Below are positions 10,123 through 19,803 of a stretch of DNA of 64,000 bases, piece by piece (within the stretch, counting starts at the first letter, position 1; every line of letters begins with the position of its first letter). A program made the translations under genes and the position numbers. The stretch covers positions 1,178,001 to 1,242,000 of the forward strand of contig NZ_CP162101.1 of the NCBI RefSeq assembly GCF_040869035.1, given 5' to 3'. The notes beneath the pieces are model-generated. The model ran no database searches. It had not been told where the DNA came from and saw nothing but the letters and a program-made list of their open reading frames with translations. The stretch is from Vibrio sp. NTOU-M3 (lineage in GTDB: Bacteria > Pseudomonadota > Gammaproteobacteria > Enterobacterales > Vibrionaceae).

Positions 10123-13100
10123 TTGAATAGAACAAAATTATCTCTGTTAGCGGCTTCTGTCATTGTCGCCGTTGGGTGTCATGATGACCATGCAACTGGC
10201 ACAACAGAGCAAGACCCTGTAGAAACAAGAACTTATCAGGCAAAAGCCATTGATGGTTACCTTAGAGGGGCCACAGTATGGTTGGATCTTAATCAAGATT
10301 TCCAGCTTAATGAAGGAGAACCTCATGCGACCTCAGGTGAAGGAGGGGTTGCACTGCTTGATGTGAGTGATATTGCAGGAGATCCAGAAGAGTATCCACT
10401 CATTACTCGTGTGATCAAACACCAAACGGTGGACGAAGACCATGGAGAGGTTGTTCGTAAATCCTACTTAATGACAGCCCCGGCAGGCGTAAAGAACATC
10501 ACGCCGCTTACTCATCTCATTCATAGTAAACAACGTGCTGAAAACCTTTCTCTAGCAGAAGCCCAAGCAGTGGTTGCAGAAATGGTCAACATGCCAAATG
10601 TCGATGCTTTGCTGCAAGATTATGTAGAAGATGAACAAATACAACTCCACGCTTTTGCTCGCAGTTTTGCCGTTGTGTTGTCCGATCTAGAACAAGCTCC
10701 TACTCAACAAGAGTTAACCAAAGCGAATCAAGCGTTAGCTTCGGTTGCAAATGCGATGAATAGTTTCGTTGAGCAACAGGAAAATGCGGGTATTGCTGTG
10801 GATTACAATGCGATTGAGTTGAATTCTGTCGCATCGAATGAAGAGGTACTGACAGACACGGAACTATTAACTGAGCTGATTACATTACGAGACACGGATG
10901 GCGATGGCATTAGTGACGGCTTCGATGATGATGATGACGGTGATGGCGTTGTTGATACAGAAGACGCGTTGCCATTAGATGCTTCAGAAACTCAAGATTC
11001 GGATGGTGATGGCATTGGTGATAAAGCCGATCAACAGCCACATGATGCAAGCAATCAAAACCAGATTGTGCTTGACCTACTGACAGAGGAGTTGGACACC
11101 CAAATAAAAGGTGCTCAACTGCTAAAGCAAAAAGCAGAAGAAAAGCAAGAAGCAGCTCGCCAAGAAAAACAGATTCTGGAAACGGAACATCAAATAACGC
11201 TACTTAAATCGGAAAATGAACTAAGCCATTTAGAGCAGCAACTATCCGATGCTGCCAGTGAGGAAGAAAAGCAACAAATAACCCAACAGATTGAAGCAGT
11301 AAAAGTATCAATGAGTGCATTAAATCAAGAATTTAATGCGACGGTGGCTCCGCTAAACGCAAAGCTAGAGAAAGCGGAAAAACTAATCTCGGTTGCGGAT
11401 AAGACAACGGATCAGGTTAAAGAGCAGCATCAAGCGATTCAACAACAGCACAATGTAGAATTGCCACCAGTTGTTATCGATAAACCAAGCAAACCTGATG
11501 TCTCTGTACCGCTAACGGATTTTGAAAAATTACAGCAGAGAATCGTACCGGATTTTGTTGTGCAAGAAGAGAAACGAGTGGGCAAGTCCGGCTCGACGAT
11601 TGAAGCTCGCGCCAATGAGTTTGTTGCCACTCAACAAGAGGATGGTAGCTGGCCGGGTATTGATTATGCTTCAACCAGCCGAAGTGGATGGCCAGCAGAA
11701 ATTCACCTTAAGAAGCTGAGAACTGTTGCGACTGCATACGCGAAAACAGGGTTAGCAGTCTATGAAAGTGCGACGGTTAAAGCATTAGAGCACTGGTTTG
11801 CGGTGAAGCCAAGCGCGCATTGGTGGTGGGAATACATCGGGAAACCAAAGTTCTTAGGCCCCGTTGCTCTTCAGTTGGGTGATGCGCTACCAAGTAATAT
11901 TAAACAAGAAGTTATTCAAATCTTGCCGCAAGACATTGGCTCTCAACCATCTTTTGCACTAACAGGTGCAAACCGTACAGACATTGCACTTGGGGTGCTA
12001 TACCGAGGTTTATTGAGTGAAGATGCCTCGATGGTAGGGCTTGCACTGAAAGACATTGAGAACACCATTGAGATCACGGTAGAAGAGGGGATACAGCACG
12101 ACTGGTCGTTCCAACAACATGGCACGCAACTGTATACCGGAGGTTATGGTGAAGTCTTTCTAAATCCAGTGCTGCGTTGGGCGTATCATGTTCATGATCT
12201 GCAATGGAAGTTTGAACAGCACAAAGTCGATATGCTAGCAGGTTTACTTTTGGATGGTATGCGTTGGATGGGTCGATTCGGTCAGCTGGACTATAACGTC
12301 TCAGGTCGTGGAATCACGCGTCCGAAAGCAGAGCTGTCTGAGTTAAGTGGCGCGGTTAATACACCTAAATCGCTCACTAACATGGATATGGTCGCAATGC
12401 TCAGCCCAGATCGCGCTGAAGAAGCGATGGCATACAAAGCCCATGTTTATGATAGCGGGGCTGCAGGAATTGACGGCTTTAAGCATTTTTGGCGCAGTGA
12501 TTACTCGGTTAAAGCAACTGAAGACTTTACCTTCGGCATTAAAATGAATTCCAAGCGTTTGAAGCCAACTGAAAATGGTAACGGAGAGAACTTACTCGGT
12601 TATTGGCTTGGTTTTGGCTCCACGTTTTTGATGCAAAGTGGTAAAGAGTATTACAACATCTTCCCAGTATGGGATTGGGGCAAAATCCCGGGAGTGACGT
12701 CACCTGAGTATATTGCAGCACCTGCTTACTGGGGCGAAATCATGCAATCTGTCAGTTTTGTTGGTGGCTTAAGTAACGGTAAGGTCGGTATTACAACCAT
12801 GGACATGGACATGGATGTGACTCACTTAGAGCGCATTGAATCTGATTGGAAACTTGATCGAGGTAAGCGAACACCACTCACAGAAGGGGGCGGTAATACC
12901 AAAGCGAAAAAAGCATGGTTTAGTTTCAATGACGAAATCGTTGCTTTAGGCGCTGGTATCAGCTCGACGCACAGTGAAACGGTGAATACCACGCTAAACC
13001 AAACGTTACTGAATGGTGAAGTGACCATCGGTGATGGCCAGCAAATTCTGAGTGCGGGAGATCATGATGTAAACAGCAGCAATTGGGTTCACCATGATGG

Positions 13101-16100
13101 AGTGGGCTATGTCTTTTTAGGCTCTGGTGAGCGTCAGCTGTCGAACAAAGCACAACAAGGCAGTTGGTCTGCCATCAAACGTGGTACATCCGATGAGATA
13201 ATTAGCAAAGACGTATTTACGCTGTCGATTCCTCACGGAGTTAAGCCGCAAAATGCCTCTTATGAGTACATTGTTGCTCCGGGAAGAACAGCAGAGCAAA
13301 CCGCGCAATATCAACAAAACTTACCTGTACGTGTGGTTCAAAACACCAATACCATTCAAGCGGTTGAGCATAGTGGCTTAAACATGGTGAGTGCCGTGTT
13401 CTATCAAGCGGGTACGTTGGAAGTTTCACCGCAGTACACTGTGACCGTTGATAAACCAAGCGTGATATTGCTTGATAACTCGGGTTCTGAGCTAGTTGTG
13501 ACGGCTTCGACGCCGGGAGATGCGTATAGCGTGGTCAACCTCACGGTTACTCGTGATGGTCAAACAGCGACACAACGCATGATCACTCCGGGAACGGCCG
13601 ACCAAATGGGTAATAGCGTTCAGTTTATCTTTAGTCAGGGTCAAGATGTCACAGCATTAAACGATGAAACAGCGGTTGCTATTTTTAACGGTGCAACAAT
13701 TGTTGATCAAAACACAGCTCAAGGCGCGGAAAAACTAAAAGCAGGCTTAACGCTTGCTCCACAAGAAGATGTTTTTGTTCAAGGAGGCAGCTCAGCTTCA
13801 TCTACGTATGGTGGCAGCGGTTACATGCAGCTCAAGAACGGCAGTGGTGTTTATGACCGTCGTATTCTACTTCGATTTGATCTCAGTGAAATTGGCCGCA
13901 ACAAAGTCGAAAACGCCAAATTACGTTTATATGTTCGTGGTGTGAAAACAGAAGGTGTTGACCGTTTAATTGTCGCTCGCTTAGTCGAAGGTGAAGCGTG
14001 GTCAGAAGCCAATCTCACATACAACACGTATCCGCAACTTTCGATGTTGGCGCAATCCAGTGCAACCGTTGTTTCTGATACAGATAAGAGCACATGGATT
14101 GAGCTGGATATCGCAGATGTGATTAACGCAGCCACTACACCAGACAATATCGTGATTGAGTTAGCCGATTTAGGGGCAAATCAAGGCGCAAACTTCATTA
14201 GTTTTGCAACCAAAGAGTATGGTGACAAAGGCCCGCAACTTGTTTTGCAAGGGGTACAAGGTGATGCGTCAAATACTGGAGATTCAGGTAGCAGCAATAC
14301 CGATACTGACAGCAGTTCAGGTTCGGATTCAGGATCTGACAATGGTGATATAACAAATGGTAGCACCGATACTGGCAACTCAGGCAATGATGGTGTCGTT
14401 GACTCAACAGCAAAAGCTGAAGCCGAGAAAGCGCTTGCTTCACAGTTACAGCTGACGGTGGTGCAAGATGCGCGTGTCGAAGGTGGCGAAAATGCGAGCA
14501 CGAACTTTGGTTCATCAGGGTATATGACAGTAAAGAATGGCCCAGGCAAGTTTGACCGACGTTCTGTACTACGCTTTGATATCTCTCAGCTTGCGGGAGC
14601 AACGGTTACCGCCGCCAAACTCAGGGTATATGCCAATGTCGCTGACCTCAAAACGTTGGACTCTGCTGGTGTACAAGCCGTCGAACTACAAGGTTTTGAC
14701 TGGGATGAGAATGCTCTGAACTGGAATAGCCTTCCAGATATGACAGGCGCAAGTACGTCAGGAACGGCTGTAGTGACGCATACGATCAACAAAGATACGA
14801 CAGGTGTTGAACGTTGGTTAGATCTTGATGTGACAGACTTAGTGAATGCGAATACGGGCAAGCAAACACTTGATCTATTACTTCGAAATCCAAACAGCAG
14901 CGATCAAATTGCCTACTTCAGCTTTGCAACCAAAGAGGCTGCTGGTGGTGCGAATGCTGCGCATTTGGTGATGACGAATAAAGCATCTGGCTTTATGGAT
15001 GCAACAACTCTAGCTACCTATGACAATGCGTTACAAAACTGGCAAACCCACCTAGTCGGTAGTGATGCGCTAGCAAGTGATCCGAATGCTCAGGCGATCA
15101 TTGATAAACATGTGCTTGCCGGCAAAAAGGCATTTGAATCCATGGCGCCGAAAAGCGAATGGAATGAGGCAATATGGAGTGACCAACCGCTTGCTGGTGC
15201 ACGTGATGGACGTAAGATCAAAGAAACCTTCCGTAGGTTAAAATACATGGCGATCGCTTACCATATGCCGGGTGAGTTGAAAGACAATGTAGAGCTTAAG
15301 CAAGCGTTAAATGATGCGTTAGACGTGATGCTAACTAAGCATTTCACGATTGGAATGAGACATCTCGGCAACTGGCATGAGTGGGAAATTGGTGCGCCAG
15401 CGTTCTTAAACGATATCCTCGTTTTGATGCGTGAACAGTTACCTGCGTCTTTGATGCAGCAAGCCATTGAAGTTTCCCGCTATATGTTGCCTGATCCTCG
15501 TTATCAATATGGGAGTGAAGGCAGCAGAGGAAGACAGTTTAGTAATACGGGCGGCAATCGAGCTGATACGGTACTGATCAACCTTATTCGTGGGTTATTG
15601 GATTATCGTGAAGATGAAGTCAATCTTGCACTGGCATCGTTGCCAGTTGTATTGAAAGAAGTCACACGTGGTGATGGTTTCTACCGTGACGGAAGCTTTT
15701 TACAGCATATCGACATTCCTTATACAGGAACGTATGGCGGCGTGTTGTTGTCTGGTGTGAGCAAAGTGCTTTTTGCGTTGCAAGGCTCAGATCTACTTCC
15801 GACGGAGCTGTTGAAAATTTCAACCTTAGTTAATAAAGCCTATGAGCCTTTGCTATTTAAAGGGCAAATGCTAGACATGATGAATGGCCGTGCCATTGCT
15901 CGTGGATGGGCTCAGGCAAGCGGTGAAGGTGCGGGCATCTTGCGTTCACTATTAAGGTTGTATCCAGCAATTGAAGGGGCAGAAAAGCAGCGCCTTGGCG
16001 CGATGTTAAAGCAGCACCTACAACACAATCGAATGCAGAGTGCTTACGCGATTGCAACAGACTTGGTGTACTTGCCAATCATCAACGAGATATTGGCAGA

Positions 16101-17295
16101 TGATACCTTAACGCCTCGTGGTGAGCTGGAAGGTAACTTCTTGTTCTATAACATGGATCGGGTGGTTCACCGTAAAGGTAACTATGTGTTTGGTATTGCA
16201 GGACATTCTTACCGAACAGGTAACTATGAAACAGGCAGTCGTGGTGAGAATGCTCGTGGTTGGTATACCGGTGACGGCATGACCTACCTGTATGATGCCG
16301 ATTTAGCTCAGCACTATAATCACTGGCCTTTGATGGACATGACACGCTTAGCTGGAACCACATCCGATACGCGAGTATTAACCGGTAGTGATGGGCGTCG
16401 TGCAGCGTATAAGGGTGGTCGAAAAACCGCATTGCGTTGGGTCGGTGGCACATCAAACCAAGAGTTTGGCACCTTTGGCATGGACTTCTATAACTGGGAT
16501 AACAGTTTAAAAGCGAAGAAATCTTGGTTTATGTTTGACGATGAAATAATTGCCATTGGTTCTGATATTCAAGGGGAGCGTGTCAATCAAACCGTCACGG
16601 GTATTGATGGTCGAAAACTAAACCCACAAGGTAACAATGTGGTGACTGTCGATGGTGTATCGTTGAAAGATGGTGTCGCTCCTGAGCGTACTATTCACAT
16701 CGAAGGTAATACCGAAGGGAGTCAACTGGGTATTGTTCTTCCGTATGTTCAGTCGGTGAGTGTTGAGCGAAGCCAGCAAACGGGTGACTGGGCAGACCCA
16801 TTTGTTGTCAATAGCAACAAGATGGATGATACCCAAGTGACGGGCTGGCGCTTGCTCAGTACCATTCAACATAGCGCGGAAAACAACCATTACGCTTACG
16901 TGCTATTACCACAAAGCAGTGCCGCTCAAACGCAGGCTTACGCCAATGATTCTGATGTGACGATATTGCACCAGAATGCGCAAATCCACGCGGTAAAAGA
17001 ATCGACACTCGGTTTGTATGCTGCGAATGTGTGGGTGAGTGAAGAAGTGACAACTCCAGAGGTAGTAAGCCGAGGCAAAGTTTCGCTGCTTACTCGGGAG
17101 CATAATGGAAAACTTCATGTTTGGATCTCTCAACCTACACGAGATGCCGGGTCAGTTGCGGTGAAATTCTCTCAATTCTCTGGTGCAACCATCAGTAGCG
17201 ATGAGAAGAATAGAGTCAAATGGCAAGATGGTTTCTTTGTGGTTTCGACTGAGCAACTTGGAGGCAGTACCTATCATTTCGTAATATCTCAGTAA
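10123..17295 (+). CDS. Giant bimodular polysaccharide lyase family 8 lipoprotein
   Basis: 2390-residue predicted surface or periplasmic lyase of uronic-acid polysaccharides (PL8: hyaluronate, chondroitin, xanthan lyases). The start is TTG at 10123 with AGGCGG six bases upstream. Lipobox AVGC is at about residue 19. Then come an acidic calcium-binding thrombospondin type 3-like stretch (257-308, DTDGDGISDG), a coiled coil (316-450), PL8 module 1 (about 467-1200), DNRLRE/CBM96-like domain 1 (1205-1380), a Ser/Asp/Gly linker (1383-1430), DNRLRE-like domain 2 (1444-1622) and PL8 module 2 (1627-2390). Both modules keep the PL8 catalytic set. Module 1 has Asn617 (TGANRTD), His666, Tyr675 (YTGGYG) and Arg729/Arg733. 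Module 2 has Asn1812 (GGNRADT), His1862, Tyr1871 (YTGTYG) and Arg1923/Arg1927. The modules differ widely, so this is not a recent duplication. The substrate cannot be named. It is a single-gene unit. Confidence 0.85.
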   Translation: MNRTKLSLLAASVIVAVGCHDDHATGTTEQDPVETRTYQAKAIDGYLRGATVWLDLNQDFQLNEGEPHATSGEGGVALLDVSDIAGDPEEYPLITRVIKHQTVDEDHGEVVRKSYLMTAPAGVKNITPLTHLIHSKQRAENLSLAEAQAVVAEMVNMPNVDALLQDYVEDEQIQLHAFARSFAVVLSDLEQAPTQQELTKANQALASVANAMNSFVEQQENAGIAVDYNAIELNSVASNEEVLTDTELLTELITLRDTDGDGISDGFDDDDDGDGVVDTEDALPLDASETQDSDGDGIGDKADQQPHDASNQNQIVLDLLTEELDTQIKGAQLLKQKAEEKQEAARQEKQILETEHQITLLKSENELSHLEQQLSDAASEEEKQQITQQIEAVKVSMSALNQEFNATVAPLNAKLEKAEKLISVADKTTDQVKEQHQAIQQQHNVELPPVVIDKPSKPDVSVPLTDFEKLQQRIVPDFVVQEEKRVGKSGSTIEARANEFVATQQEDGSWPGIDYASTSRSGWPAEIHLKKLRTVATAYAKTGLAVYESATVKALEHWFAVKPSAHWWWEYIGKPKFLGPVALQLGDALPSNIKQEVIQILPQDIGSQPSFALTGANRTDIALGVLYRGLLSEDASMVGLALKDIENTIEITVEEGIQHDWSFQQHGTQLYTGGYGEVFLNPVLRWAYHVHDLQWKFEQHKVDMLAGLLLDGMRWMGRFGQLDYNVSGRGITRPKAELSELSGAVNTPKSLTNMDMVAMLSPDRAEEAMAYKAHVYDSGAAGIDGFKHFWRSDYSVKATEDFTFGIKMNSKRLKPTENGNGENLLGYWLGFGSTFLMQSGKEYYNIFPVWDWGKIPGVTSPEYIAAPAYWGEIMQSVSFVGGLSNGKVGITTMDMDMDVTHLERIESDWKLDRGKRTPLTEGGGNTKAKKAWFSFNDEIVALGAGISSTHSETVNTTLNQTLLNGEVTIGDGQQILSAGDHDVNSSNWVHHDGVGYVFLGSGERQLSNKAQQGSWSAIKRGTSDEIISKDVFTLSIPHGVKPQNASYEYIVAPGRTAEQTAQYQQNLPVRVVQNTNTIQAVEHSGLNMVSAVFYQAGTLEVSPQYTVTVDKPSVILLDNSGSELVVTASTPGDAYSVVNLTVTRDGQTATQRMITPGTADQMGNSVQFIFSQGQDVTALNDETAVAIFNGATIVDQNTAQGAEKLKAGLTLAPQEDVFVQGGSSASSTYGGSGYMQLKNGSGVYDRRILLRFDLSEIGRNKVENAKLRLYVRGVKTEGVDRLIVARLVEGEAWSEANLTYNTYPQLSMLAQSSATVVSDTDKSTWIELDIADVINAATTPDNIVIELADLGANQGANFISFATKEYGDKGPQLVLQGVQGDASNTGDSGSSNTDTDSSSGSDSGSDNGDITNGSTDTGNSGNDGVVDSTAKAEAEKALASQLQLTVVQDARVEGGENASTNFGSSGYMTVKNGPGKFDRRSVLRFDISQLAGATVTAAKLRVYANVADLKTLDSAGVQAVELQGFDWDENALNWNSLPDMTGASTSGTAVVTHTINKDTTGVERWLDLDVTDLVNANTGKQTLDLLLRNPNSSDQIAYFSFATKEAAGGANAAHLVMTNKASGFMDATTLATYDNALQNWQTHLVGSDALASDPNAQAIIDKHVLAGKKAFESMAPKSEWNEAIWSDQPLAGARDGRKIKETFRRLKYMAIAYHMPGELKDNVELKQALNDALDVMLTKHFTIGMRHLGNWHEWEIGAPAFLNDILVLMREQLPASLMQQAIEVSRYMLPDPRYQYGSEGSRGRQFSNTGGNRADTVLINLIRGLLDYREDEVNLALASLPVVLKEVTRGDGFYRDGSFLQHIDIPYTGTYGGVLLSGVSKVLFALQGSDLLPTELLKISTLVNKAYEPLLFKGQMLDMMNGRAIARGWAQASGEGAGILRSLLRLYPAIEGAEKQRLGAMLKQHLQHNRMQSAYAIATDLVYLPIINEILADDTLTPRGELEGNFLFYNMDRVVHRKGNYVFGIAGHSYRTGNYETGSRGENARGWYTGDGMTYLYDADLAQHYNHWPLMDMTRLAGTTSDTRVLTGSDGRRAAYKGGRKTALRWVGGTSNQEFGTFGMDFYNWDNSLKAKKSWFMFDDEIIAIGSDIQGERVNQTVTGIDGRKLNPQGNNVVTVDGVSLKDGVAPERTIHIEGNTEGSQLGIVLPYVQSVSVERSQQTGDWADPFVVNSNKMDDTQVTGWRLLSTIQHSAENNHYAYVLLPQSSAAQTQAYANDSDVTILHQNAQIHAVKESTLGLYAANVWVSEEVTTPEVVSRGKVSLLTREHNGKLHVWISQPTRDAGSVAVKFSQFSGATISSDEKNRVKWQDGFFVVSTEQLGGSTYHFVISQ

Positions 17296-17322
17296 TGATT
17301 AAAACGCAGTATGTGTACGTTA

Positions 17323-17352
17323 AATAAGCCGGTTTATCCGGCTTATTTTTTT
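17323..17352 (+). terminator. Rho-independent terminator
   Basis: 10-bp stem AATAAGCCGG / CCGGCTTATT with a five-base loop and a T tract, ending the lyase transcript. Confidence 0.9.
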
Positions 17353-17406
17353 GCGGCATTGAACTTGCTATCCTTTCTTTAGCGGCAGTGTGGCAAGGAG
17401 TGCAGC

Positions 17407-18237
17407 ATGAGGATCTGGGGAGTCATAGCGCTGGTGTTATTAACAGCGGTTGGATGCAGTTCGAGGTTTCTATACAACCATATCGACTGGGTTGTGATTG
17501 ATTATATCGAAGACTATGTTGAATTGACCAAAGAGCAAGAACGTTGGGTTTCTGAAAGAGTTGACGTTTTGACCGCTTGGCATCGAAGTGAAGAGATCCC
17601 TCGTTATATTCAGCAACTGGATACGCTCATCGAAATGGATCCACGAACACTAACGGTTGAAGAGTTTAAGCAGCAAGAAGCTCAAATCCAACAACACATT
17701 GATCGATTGGTGGAAAGGCTAATACCAGAGATTCATACACTGTTAACCCAGTTAGATGATGAGCAAGTAGAAGAGCTGATGAACGGCATCCGTGTTCGAC
17801 ATAGTAAGTTTAAAAAGAAATACCAAAATTGGAGTGAAAATGAAATTCGCACCCGCAATTTTGAACGAGTGTCGGAGTCATTTGAAAACTGGATTGGTGA
17901 TCTTAGCTCAGAGCAAAAACGAATTGCCAAAGAATGGGTCACTGAGTTAAATATCACAACGCTCGACTGGATAGCGCACCAGACTTTAATTCGCGTTGAA
18001 TTAAAGCGCTTATTTGCCACTCGTTATCAGCCAGATATCTTTATGCCGTCCTTCAATCAACTCCTTTTGACGCCGGAAATATTGTATTCACAACAGCTGG
18101 AAGCGAAAATAATGCACAACCGCATGGTAAACTATCGTTACGCTGTCACGATAATCAATCATATGACGGATGCACAAATTGACCACTTTCGCTCCGAGTT
18201 ACAAAAATGGAAAGAGAGAGCCAAAAGTCTAAATTAA
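17407..18237 (+). CDS. DUF6279-family lipoprotein
   Basis: 276-residue lipoprotein of unknown function. The signal peptide ends in AVGCSS (Cys17). The mature part starts RFLYNHIDWVVIDYIEDYVEL, a pattern typical of the DUF6279 family, and continues as a largely helical, charged, coiled-coil-like protein rich in Glu, Gln and Arg. AAGGAG lies upstream of the ATG. It follows the lyase terminator, so it is probably transcribed separately. No catalytic motif is seen. Confidence 0.75.
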   Translation: MRIWGVIALVLLTAVGCSSRFLYNHIDWVVIDYIEDYVELTKEQERWVSERVDVLTAWHRSEEIPRYIQQLDTLIEMDPRTLTVEEFKQQEAQIQQHIDRLVERLIPEIHTLLTQLDDEQVEELMNGIRVRHSKFKKKYQNWSENEIRTRNFERVSESFENWIGDLSSEQKRIAKEWVTELNITTLDWIAHQTLIRVELKRLFATRYQPDIFMPSFNQLLLTPEILYSQQLEAKIMHNRMVNYRYAVTIINHMTDAQIDHFRSELQKWKERAKSLN

Positions 18238-18349
18238 AGATATATAAATTTTGTATACATAAAATTAAAACATAATAATAAGTTTTAACTACGTACATCC
18301 TTTCGCTGTATTTAAGCTACGTAATAAGCTTTATTTAGGAGTACAAAAC

Positions 18350-18457
18350 ATGGGAAATAAAAAAGAAGGCTTATTGGAATATATCTACATCATTACACAA
18401 ACAATTTTGTTTGCATCTCTGATGGTTGTGTCTTTTTTCTGGTGGTTAGGCTCATAA
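18350..18457 (+). CDS. Small single-pass membrane peptide (35 aa)
   Basis: An ATG at 18350 preceded by AGGAG at 18337-18341 (spacing 8) opens a 35-codon frame that starts MGNKKEGLLEYIYI and ends WWLGS. A short polar, lysine-containing N-terminus is followed by a hydrophobic stretch of about 22 residues ending in a Trp pair. This is the layout of a small inner-membrane protein with the N-terminus in the cytoplasm. It lies between the DUF6279 gene and the convergent DUF3024 gene. I do not recognise a family. The good ribosome site and clean membrane profile support it being real. Confidence 0.6.
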   Translation: MGNKKEGLLEYIYIITQTILFASLMVVSFFWWLGS

Positions 18458-18468
18458 ATAACAACAGA

Positions 18469-18810
18469 TCACCAAAATAGCGCTTTAGGGTCTTTATCGA
18501 TCTCACGCATGATTGCAGTTAGGTCATTGCTTTGTGAGAGGTAAGGGTAGGGGCGCCATTTTTCCCCGTCATCGGTAACGTAGAGTTGCCACAAGTTAGA
18601 GTGTTGATCCCACACCACTTTGGCGACGGGGCTCATATAATCACAATGCGATGAGTCGAGTAGGTAGTGCTGCTTGATGAACACGACACCTTCTTCGATG
18701 ATTTCATAGCTGGATTTACCCAACTCAACAGGCAGGCTGCGATTACGAGTTTGGCAAACCAGTTGCGCTCGGCTTTCTACTTGCTTTTGTAACAAACTCA
18801 CAAGGCTCAT
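18469..18810 (-). CDS. DUF3024 family protein
   Basis: 113-residue soluble protein of unknown function. It begins MSLVSLLQKQVESRAQL. The central part, with WDQHSNLWQLYVTDDG and WRPYPYL, is characteristic of the small DUF3024 family found in Vibrio and related genera. No signal peptide or membrane segment is present. It runs opposite to its neighbours and lies alone. Confidence 0.75.
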   Translation of the reverse strand: MSLVSLLQKQVESRAQLVCQTRNRSLPVELGKSSYEIIEEGVVFIKQHYLLDSSHCDYMSPVAKVVWDQHSNLWQLYVTDDGEKWRPYPYLSQSNDLTAIMREIDKDPKALFW

Positions 18811-18944
18811 AATTCATCCATCTTATCAACACGCATTACTATTATTATGTATTAGAAATATGCAAGTCTGTATAGCATTTCACAAAATTGTCATCTGACA
18901 GACATATGATGAGCGCAATCAAATATCTGGTTATGGAGAAAATT

Positions 18945-19760
18945 ATGTTTCGAGCCACGTTGATGGTGTTGTTTTCATTCGTATTGATGCCAGTAACGGC
19001 ATGGGCCAATGAGATAAATATCACCGGCTCTACATCAGTTGCACGTGTCATGGATGTTTTAGCTGAACAATTTAATCTTTCCCATCCTGAAACATATATT
19101 GCCGTGCAAGGAATTGGCTCTACGGCAGGCATTGCCATGGTGAAAAAGGGTGTTGCAGAGTTGGGGATGAGCTCCAGAGTGCTCACAGAAAGAGAGCAAG
19201 AAGAAACGCTAAAAGTGCAGCCATTGGCATACGATGGTTTGGCTGTCGTGGTAAACCCGCTTAACCCAATTCAGAATCTAACGAGAGAGCAGCTTTACGA
19301 TATCTATCGAGGAAAGATCACTAATTGGAAACAACTTGGTGGAACGGACCAAAAAATTGCCGTGGTCACACGAGAAGCCTCTTCCGGGACCCGATACAGC
19401 TTTGAGAGTTTGTTAGGGCTGGTGAAAGTCGTGAAAGACAGACAAGTGTCGGCAATCAGCCCGAATAACCTTGTGGTGAATAGCAATAGCATGATGAAAA
19501 CGTTAATCAACCATAATAAGCAAGCAATTGGTTTCATCTCGACAGGCTCAGTGGACCATTCAGTTAAAGCGATTCAATTTGAAGGTGTGGATGCTAATGC
19601 GAAGACGATAGCCAATGGCAGCTATCAGCTTTCTCGTCCTTTCCTCGTGTTCTATTTAGATGGAACACTAGATAAGAACACAAAACTGTTTGTGAATTTT
19701 CTAGGGAGTGGAAAGGCAAAAGCGTTGATTGAAGAATACGGGTATATTGCGGTGAAATAG
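18945..19760 (+). CDS. PstS-like phosphate-binding periplasmic protein
   Basis: Periplasmic binding protein of the phosphate (PstS) family. The start is ATG 18945, because GGAG at 18935-18938 lies six bases upstream and a signal peptide (FSFVLMPVTAWA) follows at once. A longer frame from 18888 is unlikely. The mature protein (about 250 aa) opens with NITGSTSVARVMD and contains ASSGTRYSFESLLGL, both of which line the phosphate site in PstS. Length is on the short side for PstS. No pstCAB genes follow, so it either serves a distant transporter or is a sensor or scavenging paralogue. A terminator follows directly. Confidence 0.8.
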   Translation: MFRATLMVLFSFVLMPVTAWANEINITGSTSVARVMDVLAEQFNLSHPETYIAVQGIGSTAGIAMVKKGVAELGMSSRVLTEREQEETLKVQPLAYDGLAVVVNPLNPIQNLTREQLYDIYRGKITNWKQLGGTDQKIAVVTREASSGTRYSFESLLGLVKVVKDRQVSAISPNNLVVNSNSMMKTLINHNKQAIGFISTGSVDHSVKAIQFEGVDANAKTIANGSYQLSRPFLVFYLDGTLDKNTKLFVNFLGSGKAKALIEEYGYIAVK

Positions 19761-19765
19761 AAATA

Positions 19766-19795
19766 CAAAAAAGGAGCCAACAGGCTCCTTTTTTA
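19766..19795. terminator. Bidirectional terminator
   Basis: AGGAGCC / GGCTCCT stem with loop AACA, flanked by A and T tracts, between the convergent PstS-like and MaoC-like genes. It can serve both strands. Confidence 0.9.
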
Positions 19796-19803
19796 ATCCC
19801 ATA

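Noticed and set aside
14181..14602. Long minus-strand open frames inside the lyase gene
   Set aside because: They mirror the Ser/Asp-rich linker in other frames, give low-complexity products without signals or ribosome sites, and lie inside a well supported gene.
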